Assembly (NCBI RefSeq): GCF_900604485.1
Contig: NZ_UWOP01000002.1
Coordinates: 229,066 to 293,065 of the forward strand
DNA length: 64,000 bases
Reading direction: 5' to 3'
DNA from: Enterococcus mediterraneensis
GTDB taxonomy: Bacteria; Bacillota; Bacilli; Lactobacillales; Enterococcaceae
Positions 1 to 8,427 of this stretch are shown piece by piece. The notes under the pieces are model-generated. The model did not search any database. It saw only the letters and a list, made by a program, of their open reading frames with translations, and had not been told where the DNA came from. Position 1 is the first letter of the stretch. The number at the start of each line of letters is the position of its first letter. A program made the translations under genes and the position numbers.

Positions 1-236
1 TTGTTACCTTTTCAGAGAGCTGATGGTGCTGTGAATCAGTAGGGGCATAGATGTGAATGGACTTTTGGACTGGAGCCTTGAACATAAGTAGGGGCTTTCG
101 GGAACTCCCGTTATCGAGTACGGCCGTTGTTGGACGGCTAGTGAGGTACATGTTTTTTGTGTACGATTTTGAGGTGGCACCGTGGAATTTCCGCCCTCAA
201 ACTGGACATCAGTCTGGTTTGGGGGCTTTTTTTATT
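1..236 (+). promoter_or_regulatory. T-box leader 1 (Trp specifier)
   Basis: First of two tandem T-box riboswitches. The Stem I signature AGAGAGCTGATGG lies near 14-26, a candidate specifier TGG (Trp) followed by AC is at 58-60, and the T-box sequence AGGTGGCACCGTGG is at 172-185. A GC-rich hairpin at about 192-226, running into a T tract, is the intrinsic terminator that competes with the antiterminator. Known role of the family: uncharged tRNA stabilises antitermination. The 5' end may start before the window. Confidence 0.88.
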
Positions 237-257
237 ATAAAAAATCATAAGCAAGAG

Positions 258-502
258 AAGTAGTTGAGGTTAGAAAGATTACAGAAAGCTTCTGTCGATG
301 AGAATGGAGCATTTTTCACTGAATGAATGGACTTGTTGGAGCATCCTTGAACAAAAGTAGGGGATGACGGGAACTCCCGTTACAGAGGAAGGCTGTTGAT
401 AGACAGCTGACAGAGATGCTTTTTTGGCATAAATCGAGGTGGTACCGCGTATCTTACGCCCTCAAGACAGACGTTTTGTTTGTCTTGAGGGCTTTTTTAT
501 TT
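258..502 (+). promoter_or_regulatory. T-box leader 2 (Trp specifier), tandem
   Basis: Second T-box, directly after the first terminator. Candidate specifier TGG is at 328-330 within GAATGGAC, the same context as in the first copy. The T-box AGGTGGTACCGCG is at 437-449. A terminator hairpin with a ten-base CCCTCAAGAC arm lies at about 458-500 and ends in a T run. Two tRNA-Trp sensors in series upstream of trpE would tighten control; tandem T-boxes before trp genes are known in some Firmicutes. Confidence 0.87.
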
Positions 503-517
503 GAAAGGATGGGAACA

Positions 518-1204
518 ATGAAAAAAATCAAAAAAATCAACGGCGATTGTTTAACACCGGTTTCTCTATATTTTCGTTTGAACCAGCACGCCAATTGTCT
601 ATTAGAAAGTATTCCCCGCGAATCTGAAAAGGACCGTTATTCGCTGATCGCATTAGATCCGGTGCATCATCTGCAATATCGTGAAGGCGTCTTTCAAATC
701 GATCAAAAAGCATATCCTTGCACCGATCCTTTGAAGGAAGTCGAAAAGTACGTTCTGAAAGACGATGACAGTATCGCAGAGTTGCCTTTTCAAGGAGGCG
801 CGATCGGCTATATCGGTTACGATATAGCGGCGGCTTATGAAAATATCGGTACACCGCCGCGAGATGAATTGGAGATTCCCGATCTTCAACTGTACTTGTT
901 TGAAACTTTCGTAGTCTACGATCATCAAATGCAAGATCTATATCTGATCGCCGGTAATACTTACAGCGGCTGCGACGAAGAAATCCTAGATGACCGTTTA
1001 GCGAAACTGCAAGAAGAGATCCTCCGTGAGCATCCTTGCGAACAGCAAGCAGTGACAAAGACCACATTGGATTTTATCAGCAATTTCACTGAAGAAGCCT
1101 ATCAGGCGATGGTTGAAAAAGCCAAACAGAAAATCACGGAAGGAGACATCTTTCAAGTCGTTCCTTCTCAGCGCTTGACGGCTCCTTTCACACAGGACCC
1201 GTTT
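518..1204 (+). pseudogene. trpE: Anthranilate synthase component I, truncated by an IS
   Basis: TrpE uses chorismate and ammonia from TrpG to make anthranilate, the first step of tryptophan synthesis. About 229 residues remain: the N-terminal regulatory domain and the start of the chorismate-binding domain (GDIFQVVPSQR). The full protein is about 450-500 residues, so most of the catalytic domain is missing. The start at 518 follows GAAAGGATGGG at good spacing; an upstream in-frame ATG at 509 sits inside that ribosome site. The coding sequence runs straight into the IS inverted repeat at 1205. Two Trp T-boxes precede it. No other trp gene is in the window. Confidence 0.9.
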
Positions 1205-2012
1205 GGTTCTGTTGCGAAGTTTGAAAATCAAACGCGCCCTCTCTGAACTCCAAATATCTTAGGCTGTTATTCCCATTAATACCTTGATTTCAGTAGACAC
1301 CGAAAAGCCGAAGAGCGTTCCATTTCTTCGGTTCTTTTTATATATTCCTCGAATGGTCTCCATGCCCTTAATCGTGGAAGAGGCTGTACGGAGACTTTGA
1401 TAAAATTTATTTCGTCGTTTAATAGGTCGATGGTCTTGTTCTATTAAATTGTTAAGATACTTCACAGTTCGGTGCTCTGTCTTAGTATATAAACCCACAC
1501 TCTGTAACTTTCTAAAGGCGGAGCCAAGAGAAGGTGCTTTATCGGTCACAATTGCTTTCGGCTCACCAAACTGTTTATGGAGTCGTTTTAAGAAAGCATA
1601 GGCTGCTTGCGTATCCCGTTTCTTTCGTAACCAGATATCTAAGGTTAAGCCGTCCGCATCAATTGCACGATAAAGATAATGCCAACGTCCCTTAATTTTG
1701 ATATAGGTTTCGTCCATTTTCCATGAATAGAAGGATTGTCTATTTTTCTTCTTCCAAAGATAATAGAGGACTTTGCTGTACTCTTGCACCCAACGATAAA
1801 TCGTAGTATGACAAACATTTATTCCACGATCATATAACAATTCCTGAACTTCACGATAGCTTAGATTGTAACGCAGGTAGTAACCAACAGCGACAATAAT
1901 GACGTCTTTTTTGAATTGTTTGCCTTTAAAATGATTCATTACTCTGTCCTCTCTGTCTTTTTTCTCAATTTTACACTAAAATAGATTTTTTGGAAAACTT
2001 TGCAACAGAACC
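1205..2012 (-). mobile_element. IS6-family element, variant A (IS1216-like, 808 bp)
   Basis: Bounded by GGTTCTGTTGCGAAGTTT at 1205 and its near-perfect complement ending at 2012. The 808 bp length is that of IS1216-type elements. The 8 bp flanks (acccgttt and ctcttatt) do not match, so there is no target duplication. The junction is therefore better explained by recombination between IS copies or cointegrate resolution than by simple insertion. It cuts trpE. Confidence 0.9.
1259..1939 (-). CDS. IS6-family transposase (variant A)
   Basis: 226-residue DDE transposase of the IS6 family. It has an N-terminal helix-turn-helix (YREVQELLYDRGINVCHTTIYRWVQE) and a catalytic core with WKMDETYIKIKG (first D), IVTDKAPS (second D) and NNLIEQDHRPIKRR (E region). 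It is intact and full length. The sequence differs clearly from the two IS1216 copies elsewhere in the window (for example KRLHKQFGEPKAIVT, and ending VLMGITA), so it is a separate lineage. IS6 elements transpose by forming cointegrates. Confidence 0.95.
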   Translation of the reverse strand: MNHFKGKQFKKDVIIVAVGYYLRYNLSYREVQELLYDRGINVCHTTIYRWVQEYSKVLYYLWKKKNRQSFYSWKMDETYIKIKGRWHYLYRAIDADGLTLDIWLRKKRDTQAAYAFLKRLHKQFGEPKAIVTDKAPSLGSAFRKLQSVGLYTKTEHRTVKYLNNLIEQDHRPIKRRNKFYQSLRTASSTIKGMETIRGIYKKNRRNGTLFGFSVSTEIKVLMGITA

Positions 2013-2772
2013 CTCTTATTACTGGAGTTAAATTCATATGATTTTTAATCTGCAAAAAAGTTTATAGCACCGTCGCTTATACCAGAAAATATAACAAACG
2101 CCGCATTGTTTTTTTGTGCACTTTAATAATCTATTCAACTAAGGAATTAAGCTGGCTGTCAAGAGAGTAATATCGTATTGAATCTCAGGTGGAAATTTTC
2201 TGCGGTATCTTTTTTGACTGAAATGACATTAGTGTCTTTTGGGGATTGTGTATGTAAGTATTTTTTAAAATCATTTTAACAAGTTTTGGACAAAAATTCT
2301 CATGAAAAAACAGAATTTAAATAGCATGATAAATTAGAGAAGATAGTTTAATGAGCTTATAGGAACACCCCACTTTTACAGTCACAATCAATAACCTTGC
2401 TACTTTCTTTCGAAATTGATAAGAGTCTAAAGGATTGACAACGCTTGATAGTGAGCATAAACTTAATGTACGCTAGTTATTTTACAAGTGCAAACTAAAA
2501 AAGTATGATGTGTCGTCTCTGAAATTCTCCCTGATTCAAGTCATAACCAGAGTACATATCGGTTATTTTTTGATTCCATATTTTTTCCTTTATGTGCTGA
2601 GGATTAAGGGGTACCAATTGTAATTGCGCGTTATATGGTCTTTGTTTAGAATCGCTCTCCAAAAAGCCAATTTTTTTGCATAGAATTTTTAGATGTGGTA
2701 CCATTAATTAGAATTATTATAAATAAGAAGTAGGTATCATTGTTTCAGTACAAAGACTAGGAGGAATGGAAG
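2013..2772. other. Gene-poor AT-rich stretch
   Basis: No convincing gene. A 69-codon reading frame on the minus strand (2495-2704) has no recognisable domain and no good ribosome site, so I do not call it. The ribosome site of the cupin gene, AGGAGGAA, lies at about 2758-2765. The region looks like decayed sequence between an IS junction and the cupin gene. Confidence 0.4.
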
Positions 2773-3195
2773 ATGGAAATAGACTACAAGGATCATGGGA
2801 AGAAGCCGTATATCATTAATATTGAAGACGCCACCACAGGAAATGATAATTACCGGACGACCATTTGGACAGGCAGTAAACTGCAAGTCACCGTAATGTC
2901 CATTCAACCAGGCGATGACATCGGTTTGGAAGTGCACGAAGGCATTGACCAATTTATCCGTATTGAAGAAGGAGAAGGCGTGTGTAAAATGGGGCCTTCT
3001 AAAGATAACTTACATGTTCAACAAAAAGTGATGGATGATGACGCCGTATTTGTTCCGGCGGACATGTGGCACAACATCGAAAACACCGGTGATAAGCCGC
3101 TCAGACTGTATACCATTTATGCTGGTCCAGATCACCTTGAAGGAACGGTTCACCCTACTCATGAAGACGCCAAAAACGATCCAAACGAACACTGA
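2773..3195 (+). CDS. Cupin-domain protein
   Basis: 140-residue single-domain cupin. The first cupin motif is seen around QPGDDIGLEVHEGIDQFIRIEEGEG, and the second around FVPADMWHNIENTGDKPLRLYTIYAGPDH. Histidines and a glutamate at the usual metal positions suggest a metal-binding beta barrel. Residues after about 120 are rich in His, Asp and Asn. The substrate is unknown; small cupins of this type are often annotated as mannose-6-phosphate isomerase-like, but the catalytic role is not established. AGGAGGAATGGAAG precedes the ATG. It forms its own transcription unit, ending at the hairpin at 3215-3261. Confidence 0.85.
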   Translation: MEIDYKDHGKKPYIINIEDATTGNDNYRTTIWTGSKLQVTVMSIQPGDDIGLEVHEGIDQFIRIEEGEGVCKMGPSKDNLHVQQKVMDDDAVFVPADMWHNIENTGDKPLRLYTIYAGPDHLEGTVHPTHEDAKNDPNEH

Positions 3196-3214
3196 GGTAC
3201 ACTAGGATGAAACA

Positions 3215-3261
3215 AAAGCCCTGCACCCGTATGGATGGTCCACTGGTGCAGGGCTTTTTTA
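3215..3261 (+). terminator. Intrinsic terminator after cupin gene
   Basis: Inverted repeat AAAGCCCTGCACC / GGTGCAGGGCTTT with a 17-base spacer, followed by a T run. It lies between the cupin gene and the ABC exporter genes. Confidence 0.85.
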
Positions 3262-3278
3262 TAAAGGAGAGAAGTGGT

Positions 3279-3932
3279 ATGAGTGATTCATTGTTTCAAT
3301 TAGAGAAGGTTGGTTTTCAGGCAAACGGAAACCAAATCCTTCAAGATATCTCTTTTACAGTAAACAAAGGGGAAGTGATTGTTTTTTCTGGTCCTTCTGG
3401 AAGTGGAAAAAGTACCCTTTTGAAATTAATTGGTACGCTGCTTTCCCCAACTTCCGGAAAAATTTATTATCGAGGTACGGATCTGCAAAAAATCGATCCT
3501 GTGGAGTATAGAAAAGAAGTCTCTTATTTCTTTCAAAACGCTTCTCTATTCGATGAGACAGTTCAAGAGAACTTGTCTTTTCCTGCCCGCATAAGAGAAG
3601 AAGGATTTGATCGGGAACGTGCAAAAAAATTGTTAGAACGAGTTCAAATACCTGAAACTTACTTATCGAAAGAGGTCAAGGAACTATCAGGAGGGGAAAA
3701 ACAACGGGTTGCATTGGTCCGAAATTTGATGTATCAACCGAAAGTGTTGCTCCTGGATGAAGTTACCAGTTCATTGGACCAAGAAAACAGAGCGATTGTC
3801 CTTGATTTAGTCCGAGACATGATGAAAGACCAACAAACTACGGTGTTGGCCGTCACTCACAACCAGGAAGAAATCGACCAAGCTTCTCGTCTGATTACTA
3901 TCAAAGGTGGAAAAATGGAGGAATCGAAATGA
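3279..3932 (+). CDS. fetA: FetA-like ABC transporter ATPase
   Basis: About 217-residue ATP-binding subunit. The Walker A is GPSGSGKST, the Q-loop is FFQNASLFD, the signature is LSGGEKQR, Walker B is VLLLDEVTSSLD and the switch His is in VTHNQ. Paired with the next gene it resembles FetAB (YbbL/YbbM), described as an iron exporter helping with oxidative stress. I chose the start at 3279 (MSDSLFQ) because AAAGGAGAG lies just upstream; a longer reading frame would run back through the cupin terminator. The last four bases overlap the permease gene, indicating translational coupling. Confidence 0.85.
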   Translation: MSDSLFQLEKVGFQANGNQILQDISFTVNKGEVIVFSGPSGSGKSTLLKLIGTLLSPTSGKIYYRGTDLQKIDPVEYRKEVSYFFQNASLFDETVQENLSFPARIREEGFDRERAKKLLERVQIPETYLSKEVKELSGGEKQRVALVRNLMYQPKVLLLDEVTSSLDQENRAIVLDLVRDMMKDQQTTVLAVTHNQEEIDQASRLITIKGGKMEESK

Positions 3933-4693
3933 CAAACAATTTGGAAATCAGTAATCTTTCTTTGCTTTTATCCTCTGTCCTCTTGATAGTTGCCTTGTTG
4001 ATTGATTACAAAGAGAAATTGGGATTAGGAAACGACATTTTTATTGCGGGAATTCGCGCTGTCGTTCAATTATTCCTTATTGGATATGTATTGAGCTACG
4101 TATTACGAGTGGATAACAACTTTCTCACTTTAGCGATGGTTTTGTTCATTGTGTTCAACGCTTCTTATAACGCCCATACACGCAGTGAGGGGATCAACCG
4201 CTCTTTTAAAATTTCAACGACGGCTATTGGAGTAGGAACAGCCTTGTCCTTACTCATTCTTGTTTTTTCAGGAGTCATTGACTGGACCCCTTCCCAAATC
4301 GTTCCAATTACAGGCATGATTGCCAGCAACGCCATGACTGCGATTGGAGTGACCTATCGGTCTTTGAATTCAAAATTTACGGACCAACGCCAACAGGTAT
4401 TGGAAAAATTGGCATTGGGAGCCAATAAAAAACAAGCGTCCATGAGTATTGTAAGAGAAAGCGTCAAAACGGGCATGGCTCCTTCTATTGACCGAACAAA
4501 AACGGTTGGACTTGTCAGCCTACCAGGTATGATGTCAGGGTTGATTTTTGCGGGAATTGATCCTGTTCAAGCGATTCGTTACCAAATTGTTGTGATGTTT
4601 ATGTTGATTTCAGTTACTGCGATTTCTTCATTTATTGCTAGTTATATGGCTTACCGTGAGTTTTATAACAATCGCAGTCAATTAATTATATGA
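3929..4693 (+). CDS. fetB: FetB-like metal export permease
   Basis: 254-residue membrane protein of the FetB/YbbM family (UPF0014) with about six or seven hydrophobic segments. The conserved cytoplasmic stretch PITGMIASNAMTAIGVTY and the later TVGLVSLPGMMSGLIFAG are visible. With the ATPase encoded just upstream (ATGA overlap) it forms an ABC exporter, probably for iron or another transition metal. The substrate is inferred from the family. The gene is full length and no terminator is seen directly after it. Confidence 0.87.
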   Translation: MTNNLEISNLSLLLSSVLLIVALLIDYKEKLGLGNDIFIAGIRAVVQLFLIGYVLSYVLRVDNNFLTLAMVLFIVFNASYNAHTRSEGINRSFKISTTAIGVGTALSLLILVFSGVIDWTPSQIVPITGMIASNAMTAIGVTYRSLNSKFTDQRQQVLEKLALGANKKQASMSIVRESVKTGMAPSIDRTKTVGLVSLPGMMSGLIFAGIDPVQAIRYQIVVMFMLISVTAISSFIASYMAYREFYNNRSQLII

Positions 4694-4734
4694 TTTGGGA
4701 TGATACACTACTCTTAAAACCAGTGGTTACAATT

Positions 4735-4990
4735 TTATGCAGTTAAAAGAAGACCTCACGAGAATAATTGCAAAAAGAACTTCATTTTTTAAGGAAGAAG
4801 GATATTTTTGTCATCGAATCTTTGGAACGACTAGGGCGAAACTATGATGAAATTTTTTATATAGTGCAGCAACTGGATTAAAAGGATATCGGACTGATTG
4901 TTTTGAACATGCCTATCCTCAACCAATGAGAACTTTCGACGAAATCATGTTCTAGAAAGAAATTTCTATCCAATAAGAATTCCAAATCAT
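4735..4990 (+). pseudogene. Serine recombinase (resolvase) relic
   Basis: Translation in shifting frames gives DIFVIESLERLGRNYDEIF, then VQQLD, a stop, then KDIGLIVLNMPIL. These match the resolvase catalytic-domain motifs around the conserved S/DRLGR helix. Two in-frame stops and no N-terminal catalytic serine region make it a dead fragment. It runs towards the left end of the IS1216 copy at 5044. Confidence 0.75.
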
Positions 4991-5043
4991 GGACACTATT
5001 ATCAAAGATGATAATTTGACAATGATTGCTAGAGAAGTTGAAT

Positions 5044-5852
5044 GGTTCTGTTGCAAAGTTTTAAATAAAGAATAAAATCCCTTACGGTATCTATGATTTA
5101 AGCTGGGATTCCCAATAATACCTTGATTTCAGTACAGACCGAAAACCCGAAGAGAGTGCCTTCTTTTCGGGTTTTCTTATATAATCCTCGAATGGCTTCC
5201 ATGCCTTTAATCGTGGTAGAGGCAGTGCGTAAACTTCGATAGAATTTATTGCGTCTCTTTACTGGACGATGGTCTTGTTCAATCAAATTATTCAGGTATT
5301 TAATGGTACGATGTTCTGTCCCTTGATAAAAGCCGTATTCTTTTAGTTTCTTAAAGGCACTTGTAATAGAGGGGGCTTTATCTGTGACTACAACCTTCGG
5401 TTCATCAAACTGCTTCACTAACCGCTTAAGAAAAGCATAGGCTGCTTGTGTGTCCCGTTTTTTACGTAACCAAATATCCAAGGTTAAACCATCTGCATCG
5501 ATGGCTCGATACAAATAATGCCATTTTCCTTTAATTTTGATGTACGTTTCATCCATTTTCCATGAATAAAAGGATTTTTTATTTTTCTTTTTCCAAATTT
5601 GATAGAGTAGTTTGCCATATTCTTGCACCCAACGATAAATCGTCGTATGAGAAACGTTAATGTCACGATCATATAAGATTTCTTGAACTTCACGATAGCT
5701 AAGGTTATAACGAAGATAGTAGCCCACGGCTACAATAATCACATCCTGCTGAAATTGCTTTCCTTTAAAATGATTCATCGTCATTCCTCCTGCTATCTTT
5801 TTCTATTATTCTACCTTATTTGATAGTAGATTTAAAACTTTGCAACAGAACC
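5044..5852 (-). mobile_element. IS1216 (copy B, 809 bp)
   Basis: Terminal inverted repeats GGTTCTGTTGCAAAGTTT at 5044 and the complement ending at 5852. Flanking 8-mers (agttgaat, cttgaaac) differ, so no target duplication. Nearly identical to the inverted copy at 19832-20640; the two enclose the oleate hydratase, Inc18 and mobilisation segment. Confidence 0.95.
5098..5778 (-). CDS. IS1216 transposase
   Basis: 226-residue IS6-family DDE transposase, matching the IS1216 protein as I know it. It has an N-terminal helix-turn-helix, DETYIKIKGKWHYLYRAIDADG with the first catalytic Asp, VVTDKAPS with the second, and NNLIEQDHRPVKRR carrying the Glu. Start at the ATG giving MNHFKGKQF, after an AGGAGGAATG ribosome site. 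It differs from the copy at 19906 at three residues that I can see (DRDINV versus DRGINV, YRAID versus YQAID, HRTIK versus HRIIK). Intact. Confidence 0.96.
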   Translation of the reverse strand: MNHFKGKQFQQDVIIVAVGYYLRYNLSYREVQEILYDRDINVSHTTIYRWVQEYGKLLYQIWKKKNKKSFYSWKMDETYIKIKGKWHYLYRAIDADGLTLDIWLRKKRDTQAAYAFLKRLVKQFDEPKVVVTDKAPSITSAFKKLKEYGFYQGTEHRTIKYLNNLIEQDHRPVKRRNKFYRSLRTASTTIKGMEAIRGLYKKTRKEGTLFGFSVCTEIKVLLGIPA

Positions 5853-6104
5853 CTTGAAACCAACAAAATAAGGCATTCTTATAGTAGAAAGGGAATACCT
5901 TATGATAATGCTGGAATCGAATCTTTCCATGCTTCATTGAAAAAGGAAGAAGTCTACACGACTAGCTACTCAGATTTTGAAGAAGCAAATCGAGCACTAT
6001 TTAGCTACATTGAAGGGTTTTATAACCGAAATCGAATCCATAGCTCGATTCACTATCTAACCCCACAGGAGTTTGAAGAGTTGGCAAAAGCAAAAATGAC
6101 GTAA
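5853..6104 (+). pseudogene. IS3-family transposase OrfB, C-terminal fragment
   Basis: Starts exactly at the IS1216 right end and encodes about 83 residues of the C-terminal part of an IS3-family integrase core. The segment GIPYDNAGIESFHASLKKEEVY and the closing NRNRIHSSIHYLTPQEFEELAK are typical, including the catalytic Glu in the NAGIESFH motif. The upstream catalytic residues are gone, so it is inactive. IS1216 arrival or recombination removed the rest. Confidence 0.88.
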
Positions 6105-6214
6105 CAGTCTCTACTAAAATATGTCCAAGATATTGACTCAAATCCACTTTCGGTGCAAGAATTGTTTCTAGTCGATGGTAGGGAGTTGTGCAAAGTTAAA
6201 AGTGAATATCGTAT

Positions 6215-6263
6215 AAAAACACCCTACAAAAACTTCATTAAAAAGTTTTTGTAGGGTGTTTTT
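6215..6263 (-). terminator. Terminator after oleate hydratase gene
   Basis: A strong inverted repeat of about 20 bp (AAAAACACCCTACAAAAACT and its complement, loop CATTAA or similar) lies directly after the stop codon of the minus-strand gene. A/T runs on both sides mean it could work in both directions. Confidence 0.85.
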
Positions 6264-6264
6264 A

Positions 6265-7959
6265 TTAGGCAAACATTTTTTTCGCGGCACGAGCCAATGT
6301 CTTCAAATCTTTATCGTAACGAGGGTTTGGTACTAAGCGAGACATTGGAATACCTGCGAAGTGAAAGGCCGCAATTTCTCCAGAACGGACGGCGCTTTGT
6401 TCAGTGAAAACCATTTGATAAGGCTGTTCAACAAATTCACCGGTAAAGGCAAGGTTTGTAGAATGTTGAGGAATTACTTTTGGCCGATCAGTTTTGGCAC
6501 GATTGTTGAATAATGCTGAAGCATATGGCATGTAGACCGGAACATTATTGATTACACTAGCCATGATTTCTGCTTCTTTATCGCGGATATTGCCCGGACC
6601 AGGATCGACTTTAGAAAGTTGCCCAATCAGTTCTTGCAGCATTTCCTTTCCATTCATCTTAATGTATTGTTTGTCCACAAATTCACCACGACGGCGAGGA
6701 TACAAGAAGTAACCCCAGATGACTGTTTCATTTGGTTTTTGGGTCGTGAAGTGGGGTTGATGATGGACGACAATCGACATATTGACATCCTTTTGGCCTA
6801 ACGGCGTAATTGGCGAAGTCGACACAAAGGAGTTCAGTGCATTGCCAGGAATTTGGGTCGTGATTCGTGTGATTTCATTCAAAAGAATATGGTCACGCGT
6901 CGTTAAGGTAAAGCTGACCCATTCGCTGGCATTTCGATCAGCAAAAAATTTGTCGGGATTTCCTACATTATAGAAACGTTCGCTGGCTTTTTTCCATAAA
7001 CTGGATGCTGCCCCGTAGTCCATATTTTCAGGAGCCGGTGTTTCAAAATCGCCTAAAGTAGCAGAATCTGTAATTGAGCCATTTGTAAAGATGACTGCAG
7101 TATCATCGTCTACCGGAACAAATTCTTCTTCATTCGTTTCAGTATTAGTCATTTTTAACCCGGTTACAGTGATTTCATCTTGCATTGTTGTTTCTTTGAA
7201 TTCCCAATCAGTGACTAGCCGATTGAGTACAATGTGACAGCCTTGATCTTTCAAATAATTGACCAATGGAAGCATGATACTTTCATATTGATTGTAACGC
7301 GTACGATTGACACCGACTAAATGTTCAATTTGAGTAAATTCATAAATCATTTGATGCATATAGCGACGTAATTCTTGAGCAGAACTTTGCAAACGGAAAG
7401 CAAAAGTGGTCTCCCACATGAACCAGAAGTTTGTTTCAAAGAAGTGAGGATCGTCTTTGAAGTATTCGGAAATAGAGACATTATCCAGTTTTTCTTCCTC
7501 CGAATCCGGCATAGCAATCAGCTTAGTTAAAAGAACACGGTCTTTATTGTTCAATCCCAAGTGACCGCCATCAATGATTCCTTTTCCGCCCTCCAATAAC
7601 CGTGCTTTATCAAATGTGCGGTGTTTTGCATCAAAGTCGCGGGTATCTTCTGCGGCAGTCATATGAGGCTCGGTAGCAGAAGGGATTCGATCTAAAAGAT
7701 CCATTAAATCAACATACGTCCGATAATTCAGCATCCGTCCGCCACGGGCTACATAGCCCTTTTGGTTTTCAAGGGGATGATTTTTATTCCAATATTCATC
7801 TGTGACTGTTTCTGTTGGGGCACCGTCATTTGAACCATGATCATCTAAAGAATAAAAGGTGATTTGTTCGCCATTCCATCTGCCTTCTTGAATCAAGTAG
7901 ACAGCAGCTGCCATGTTTGCTAAACCGGCACCAATCATTATAACTTTACTTTTTTTCAT
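6265..7959 (-). CDS. ohyA: Oleate hydratase (FAD)
   Basis: About 564-residue flavoenzyme, formerly called 67 kDa myosin-cross-reactive antigen. It adds water to the cis-9 double bond of unsaturated fatty acids to make 10-hydroxy acids, which detoxifies host or environmental fatty acids. Visible are the dinucleotide-binding motif IGAGLANMAAAVYLIQEG at the N-terminus, the family motif RGGRMLNYRTYVDLMDLL with the conserved catalytic Glu region nearby, and a C-terminal AFTGEFVEQPYQMVFTEQS flavin segment. Full length. I prefer the start MKKSKVIMIG because GGAGGAATTAGTG precedes it. Single-gene unit with its own terminator. Confidence 0.95.
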   Translation of the reverse strand: MKKSKVIMIGAGLANMAAAVYLIQEGRWNGEQITFYSLDDHGSNDGAPTETVTDEYWNKNHPLENQKGYVARGGRMLNYRTYVDLMDLLDRIPSATEPHMTAAEDTRDFDAKHRTFDKARLLEGGKGIIDGGHLGLNNKDRVLLTKLIAMPDSEEEKLDNVSISEYFKDDPHFFETNFWFMWETTFAFRLQSSAQELRRYMHQMIYEFTQIEHLVGVNRTRYNQYESIMLPLVNYLKDQGCHIVLNRLVTDWEFKETTMQDEITVTGLKMTNTETNEEEFVPVDDDTAVIFTNGSITDSATLGDFETPAPENMDYGAASSLWKKASERFYNVGNPDKFFADRNASEWVSFTLTTRDHILLNEITRITTQIPGNALNSFVSTSPITPLGQKDVNMSIVVHHQPHFTTQKPNETVIWGYFLYPRRRGEFVDKQYIKMNGKEMLQELIGQLSKVDPGPGNIRDKEAEIMASVINNVPVYMPYASALFNNRAKTDRPKVIPQHSTNLAFTGEFVEQPYQMVFTEQSAVRSGEIAAFHFAGIPMSRLVPNPRYDKDLKTLARAAKKMFA

Positions 7960-8001
7960 CACTAATTCCTCCATCATTGTTACTTATTCCCTTTTTAGAA
8001 A

Positions 8002-8130
8002 CTAGATAGACTCATATTCATCGTATAAGTGACTATCATCTTCGAAAAAGCCTGTCTTTTTAGCAAGATAAGCTGCACCTAATGCAAGGACACCTACTGT
8101 TAAACCAATGCTAAACAATTTCTTTTTCAT
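8002..8130 (-). CDS. Small single-span membrane peptide
   Basis: 42-residue peptide beginning MKKKLFSIGLTVGVLALGAA, one hydrophobic segment (about residues 6-22), then a charged tail rich in Asp, Glu and Tyr. A good ribosome site (GAAAGGAGC) precedes the ATG at 8130, so I reject the longer frame that extends upstream. It lies just upstream of, and co-directional with, the oleate hydratase gene (gap about 42 bp), so the two may be cotranscribed. Family not recognised; it could be a membrane-anchored helper or a small stress peptide. Confidence 0.6.
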   Translation of the reverse strand: MKKKLFSIGLTVGVLALGAAYLAKKTGFFEDDSHLYDEYESI

Positions 8131-8427
8131 GATGAATTGCTCCTTTCCAATTTTTAAGGATATCTCTTTTTCGTACGCTTGATTTATTTCCCCATTCTTT
8201 CTATAACCAAGCATAGACCTGCTTAAAAATGAATGCAAAAGATAAGGGTAGGACAGTGATTGCTTTTTAGACAGTCGGTAAGCTTTGTCTAAAAAGCAGT
8301 TTAAGCAAATCTGATGAGAAAGAAGGTGATTTTTTGTTAAGTGCACCACAGTTAAGCATAAGAAAAGGGTTCTTACTCAATCCATAGTAAGATAAAAGAA
8401 GAAGCTTAATTGAATGGAGGGAAAACT

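Noticed and set aside
2495..2704. 69-codon minus-strand reading frame upstream of the cupin gene
   Set aside because: No convincing ribosome site, no recognisable domain and low-complexity AT-rich context; kept as intergenic.
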